Source: Rhodococcus rhodnii
GTDB taxonomy: Bacteria; Actinomycetota; Actinomycetes; Mycobacteriales; Pseudonocardiaceae
Direction: 5' to 3'
Length of the DNA: 64,000 bases
Assembly (NCBI GenBank): GCA_000720375.1
Contig: JOAA01000036.1
Span: 69,655-133,654 of the forward strand
Positions within the stretch are counted from its first letter, which is position 1. Every line of letters starts with the position of its first letter. Below are positions 61,033 through 64,000 of this stretch, one piece after another. The notes below the pieces were generated by a model, which was not told the origin of the DNA, searched no databases, and saw only the letters and a program-made list of their open reading frames with translations. Position numbers and translations under genes: made by a program.

Positions 61033-61963
61033 TCCAGGTCTGTGGCTGATCGGCCTCCGCGGCGATGGCCTGCCAACTCCACCCCGCGGCCCGGCGGTGG
61101 GCGAGATACGCCGCGATGTCGGCGAACCCGAATCGGTCGGCGATCGCGTCGGCGCGTTGCCGCAAAGCGTTGCGTTTACGGACGTGCGGCCGCCTGGCCA
61201 ACCCATGCCGTGCCAAGGCGGACTCAACGGTCTTGCGGGAAAAGCCGGTCTCCGCGGCGATCGCCCACACGGTTTCGTGCCGCACAATGTGCCTGTCGGT
61301 CAAATAGTCCGCCACGTCGCTGAAACCGAGTTCTGCGAGCACGGGCAGCCACGGCGTGTCCCACCGGCGATCGGCGCGCGTGGCGAAGTCGGCAGCCTCG
61401 CCGTCCACAATGGCCAGTTTCCGGGTCAGCCAGTCCTTGTGCAGACCGGCTTCCCGGCTGATCGCGGCCAGGCTCGCGCCGGCCTCGACGCGGTCACGGA
61501 CAAGCGCACCGATGCTGCCGTATCCCAACCGCGCCGCCGCCTCGGCCGCAGTCCGCTTCAATTGCTCGGTACCTTGCCGCCGACGGCCTTCGGCGCGCGC
61601 TTCCGGCCCGATTTCTGCCAATGTCCGCAGGGTTTTACGTCTGCGTTGTTCCGGCTGCGGTCTCCCTCTTGCCGCCTCGGCCGCCGCTTTGGCCAGCAGG
61701 CCTGACCGGGCCATGTCGATGCCGCGGTCCACGCCCTCCCGGATCGCCGGATCCAGCACCCGCCGCTTGCGCATCAAGGCCGCCCGACGTTTCCGCGTGG
61801 CGTCACCTTCCAGCGATGCGCCCCGTTCGAGGCCGAACGCCTCGCGGTACGCGATGTGGTCCCACCCGTGCGACGACAGGTGCGCGGTGACCGACTTGAA
61901 CCAGCGTTCACACAGGTGACACTGCACGCGGTCGCCCTCACGCTCGACGGAGCCGACAGCCAC
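61001..61963 (-). CDS. C2H2-like zinc-finger protein with three tandem HTH-like repeats
   Basis: A 320-residue basic protein. A Ros/MucR-like finger holds C15, C18, H28 and H32 (VQCHLCERWFK, AHLSSHGW). Three repeats of about 45 residues follow, each with a GxSxxAIAxExG-like core (AGASLAAISREAG, ETVWAIAAETG, WSWQAIAAEAD), resembling HTH units. GTG with GGGAGGT upstream. A palindrome in front of it, shared with the divergent gene, may be its operator. Likely DNA-binding; target unknown. Confidence 0.75.
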   Translation of the reverse strand: MAVGSVEREGDRVQCHLCERWFKSVTAHLSSHGWDHIAYREAFGLERGASLEGDATRKRRAALMRKRRVLDPAIREGVDRGIDMARSGLLAKAAAEAARGRPQPEQRRRKTLRTLAEIGPEARAEGRRRQGTEQLKRTAAEAAARLGYGSIGALVRDRVEAGASLAAISREAGLHKDWLTRKLAIVDGEAADFATRADRRWDTPWLPVLAELGFSDVADYLTDRHIVRHETVWAIAAETGFSRKTVESALARHGLARRPHVRKRNALRQRADAIADRFGFADIAAYLAHRRAAGWSWQAIAAEADQPQTWIRRRAREAGL

Positions 61964-61983
61964 AGACCACCTCCCGAGGCAGC

Positions 61984-62000
61984 TAGTCACATTGAGACTA
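61984..62000. promoter_or_regulatory. Palindrome TAGTCACATTGAGACTA between divergent genes
   Basis: A 17-base near-perfect palindrome (14 of 17 positions) in the 42-base spacer between the zinc-finger gene and the next gene. A candidate operator for the zinc-finger protein. Confidence 0.45.
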
Positions 62001-62005
62001 GTTGA

Positions 62006-62494
62006 GTGGGCCGAGATGTCAACACTGATCGAATAGACTCACCGCACACCGAAAGAACAGGGCGGACGTTGTTCGAAGAGCTGGTACCAGGGGTCACCGG
62101 AGCGCTGATGGGCGGCGTTGTCGGCGACGAGGTCCAGGCTCACCGGGCTCGGTGGCTGGCCGACCAGAACAAGGTCGAGGTGGCCCTGCGAGTGCTGGAG
62201 GGCGAGGCGCCCGGCCTGCGGACATCGTGGCTCACCGGCGAGGCCACCCTGTCGCCCGGCAGCTTGGCGATGGTGAGCACGGTCGGTGGTATCCGTTTCC
62301 TGCGTCGCAAGCCGGTGACCGTCGAGATCGTCGCGGCCGACATGACAACTCGACGCGGACCGCGGGGCCTCGAAGTCATCAAGATCAACCCCACGTGCGA
62401 CATCGTCACGGTGAAGTCGCCGACCGCCACGCTCGAACTGGGCGTCGCCGCGCCGGTCAACCTCGAGTGGGTGTTGTCGGCCCTCGCCAAGTAG
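62006..62494 (+). CDS. Hypothetical protein
   Basis: A 162-residue soluble protein (PGVTGALMGGVVGDEVQAHR, TVEIVAADMTTRRG). No domain was recognised. GTG at 62006 is open, but TTG at 62069 is an alternative start and no ribosome site is strong. Divergent from the zinc-finger gene. Confidence 0.6.
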   Translation: MGRDVNTDRIDSPHTERTGRTLFEELVPGVTGALMGGVVGDEVQAHRARWLADQNKVEVALRVLEGEAPGLRTSWLTGEATLSPGSLAMVSTVGGIRFLRRKPVTVEIVAADMTTRRGPRGLEVIKINPTCDIVTVKSPTATLELGVAAPVNLEWVLSALAK

Positions 62495-62587
62495 TTGTGG
62501 TTCAGGTCACTCAACTGGGTCGAGATCGTATCCGTGTGGTGGCTGAGTGATCCCAGCCCGGGGTCGCGAACCCACTGGGAGGCCGCC

Positions 62588-63907
62588 ATGTTGCGCATCA
62601 TCACCGCGATCGCAGCGGTCGCCACAGTCGTCGCGTGCGCCCAGGCACCCGCCGCCCCCAAGGCTGATCTGCCGGTGTCCGGCGGAGATGGTGGTGCGAT
62701 CGACAAACTGGCAGCCGACGCGGTCGCCGATGTCCAGGCGTACTGGCAGGAAACCTTTCCCAGCACCTTCAACGGGGAGTTCACGCCGGTCCGGCGGTTG
62801 GTCTCCTACGACTCCACCGGACCGAGCCAGGAGTTCTGCGGCGCCAAGACAACCGGTGTGCCGAACGCCTTCTACTGCCCCACCGACGACTCGATCGCTT
62901 GGGACCGCGGCGAATTGTTGCCGATGCTGAGCGAATCCTTCGGTGAGGCATCGGTTGTCGCGGTCTTGGCGCACGAAATCGGCCACGCCGTACAACTTCG
63001 GCTCGGGGATCGGCCGAACACGCCGACCATCGTGAAGGAGCAGCAGGCGGACTGCTACACCGGCGCGTACTTCCGGTGGACCACCGACGGCAAGTCGCGC
63101 ACCTTCAAACTGGACGCCGGACAAGGGCTCAACCCCATTCTGTCCACTTTGTTCTTCATCCGGGACGCCGTCGGCAGCGACTTCGACGCCCAAGGCGCGC
63201 ACGGCAGCGCGTTCGACCGGGTCACCGCGTTCCAGTTCGGGTTCAGCGAAGGACCCGCGCGCTGCGCCCGGATCGACATCGCCGAGATCAGCCAGCGCAG
63301 CACCCAGCAGAAGTTCAGCCCGGACGAGAAGGACGTCGGGCTGGGCAAGGGAAACCTCCGCGTCGACGACGCACAGGCGCAGGAACAGCTGATCAGGACC
63401 TTGCGCTCGGCGTTCCCCCGATCCCAGCCGACGGTGACACGGGCACGGGCCAGGTGCGCGGACGCGCTGCTGACCACACCGGTGGCGTATTGCCCCAGCA
63501 CGAACGTGATCTCGTTGAGCATGCAGGATCTGGTCAAGATCGGCACTCCGCCGCGGCGCGGGCGCGAGGGCGGAATCGGCGACTTCGCGGCCTTCGCCGA
63601 GATCGCCTCGCGTTACGTGCTGTCCGTGCAACGATCAGCCGGGTTGACGATCGAGGGACCGGCTGCCGCGCAACGGACCGCGTGCCTGACCGGAGCCTGG
63701 GCTGCCACGATCGTCAGCGGTTCGGGTGCGGCGCTTGAACTGTCGCCCGGCGACTTGGACGAGGCCGTCGCCGAGATGCTGGCGCCGAAGAGCCTGATCG
63801 CCGCCGATGTCAAGGGCGCCAGCGCATCGTCCGGATTCGCTCGCGTCGAGGCGTTCCGCGACGGCTTCCTGCGCAACGCGGACACCTGCTTGGCGAAGTA
63901 CCGCTAG
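62588..63907 (+). CDS. Secreted zinc metallopeptidase lipoprotein (YpfJ-like)
   Basis: A 439-residue protein with a lipoprotein-like signal (VATVVAC). Zinc motif HEIGH at 129-133 and E151 in KEQQADCYTGAY match neutral zinc metallopeptidases of the YpfJ type. The second half is a duplicated fold without the motif. GGGAGG precedes the ATG. Function unknown beyond probable extracellular proteolysis. Confidence 0.88.
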   Translation: MLRIITAIAAVATVVACAQAPAAPKADLPVSGGDGGAIDKLAADAVADVQAYWQETFPSTFNGEFTPVRRLVSYDSTGPSQEFCGAKTTGVPNAFYCPTDDSIAWDRGELLPMLSESFGEASVVAVLAHEIGHAVQLRLGDRPNTPTIVKEQQADCYTGAYFRWTTDGKSRTFKLDAGQGLNPILSTLFFIRDAVGSDFDAQGAHGSAFDRVTAFQFGFSEGPARCARIDIAEISQRSTQQKFSPDEKDVGLGKGNLRVDDAQAQEQLIRTLRSAFPRSQPTVTRARARCADALLTTPVAYCPSTNVISLSMQDLVKIGTPPRRGREGGIGDFAAFAEIASRYVLSVQRSAGLTIEGPAAAQRTACLTGAWAATIVSGSGAALELSPGDLDEAVAEMLAPKSLIAADVKGASASSGFARVEAFRDGFLRNADTCLAKYR

Positions 63908-63952
63908 TGTGTTGCGCCGGAAATCCTAGGGATTAGTTGTTACGGTGCTGGC

Positions 63953-64000
63953 ATGTCGCACCGGGGTCCGTCTGCTGCGGAGATCGTGCTGTCTGAGGCT
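63953..64000 (+). mobile_element. Start of a probable IS630-family transposase (cut by window edge)
   Basis: Sixteen codons reading MSHRGPSAAEIVLSEA, resembling the N-terminus of IS630-type transposases. The rest lies beyond the window. The terminal repeat could not be defined. Confidence 0.45.

Overview
The window is high-GC DNA with many GTG starts, 1-4 base start/stop overlaps and dense two-strand coding. It looks like the chromosome of a filamentous actinomycete, probably Pseudonocardiales; this rests on gene content and codon style, since no marker gene is present. No rRNA, tRNA or CRISPR was seen. One cobalamin riboswitch is clear. The only mobile-element sign is the first 16 codons of a probable IS630-type transposase at the right edge.

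Left part (1-8243, + strand). An operon carries the two ATPases of a dipeptide-type ABC importer, two secreted GH33 sialidases, an N-acetylneuraminate lyase-type aldolase and a GntR/FCD regulator. Together they read as sialic acid release, import and cleavage. A hypothetical gene and a secreted protein-arginine deiminase follow.

8240-15925 (- strand) is the most unusual block. A 1036-residue protein (nucleotide-cyclase-like domain, NB-ARC NTPase, seven TPRs) lies upstream of an LCAT-type lipase, which is almost fused to a CHAT protease-ATPase. The parts resemble known bacterial conflict (abortive defence) modules. The lipase gene has an apparent frameshift near its 3' end. Next to it lies a PAS-GGDEF-EAL gene that is also broken by an apparent frameshift, then two genes sharing a DVFSGRPNP domain.

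19413-36770 holds a TetR-controlled export locus (YhgE/Pip protein, MMPL transporter with a C-terminal NTPase domain, three tandem palindromes), an amidohydrolase, an acetyltransferase, a decayed TetR gene, a PiT phosphate transporter, MaoC and Gfo/Idh/MocA enzymes, an ArsR-like regulator, a C39-like peptidase, a DoxX/MarR pair with palindromic operators and a secreted GH46 chitosanase.

36808-46597 holds a BtuFCD-type corrinoid importer behind a cobalamin riboswitch, a YtrA-type GntR/membrane-protein pair with its palindrome, a deazaflavin-dependent reductase, SnoaL-like proteins, a large LuxR (LAL) regulator, a Dabb protein and an MFS exporter.

46742-64000 holds a cupredoxin/multicopper oxidase pair, a luciferase-like monooxygenase/MarR/FMN reductase operon, an ECF41 sigma factor facing its AhpD-like target gene with a matching promoter, a Vps62-like lipoprotein, an OpuB-type compatible-solute importer, a decayed ABC ATPase beside a PadR regulator, a zinc-finger protein with three HTH-like repeats, and a secreted zinc metallopeptidase.
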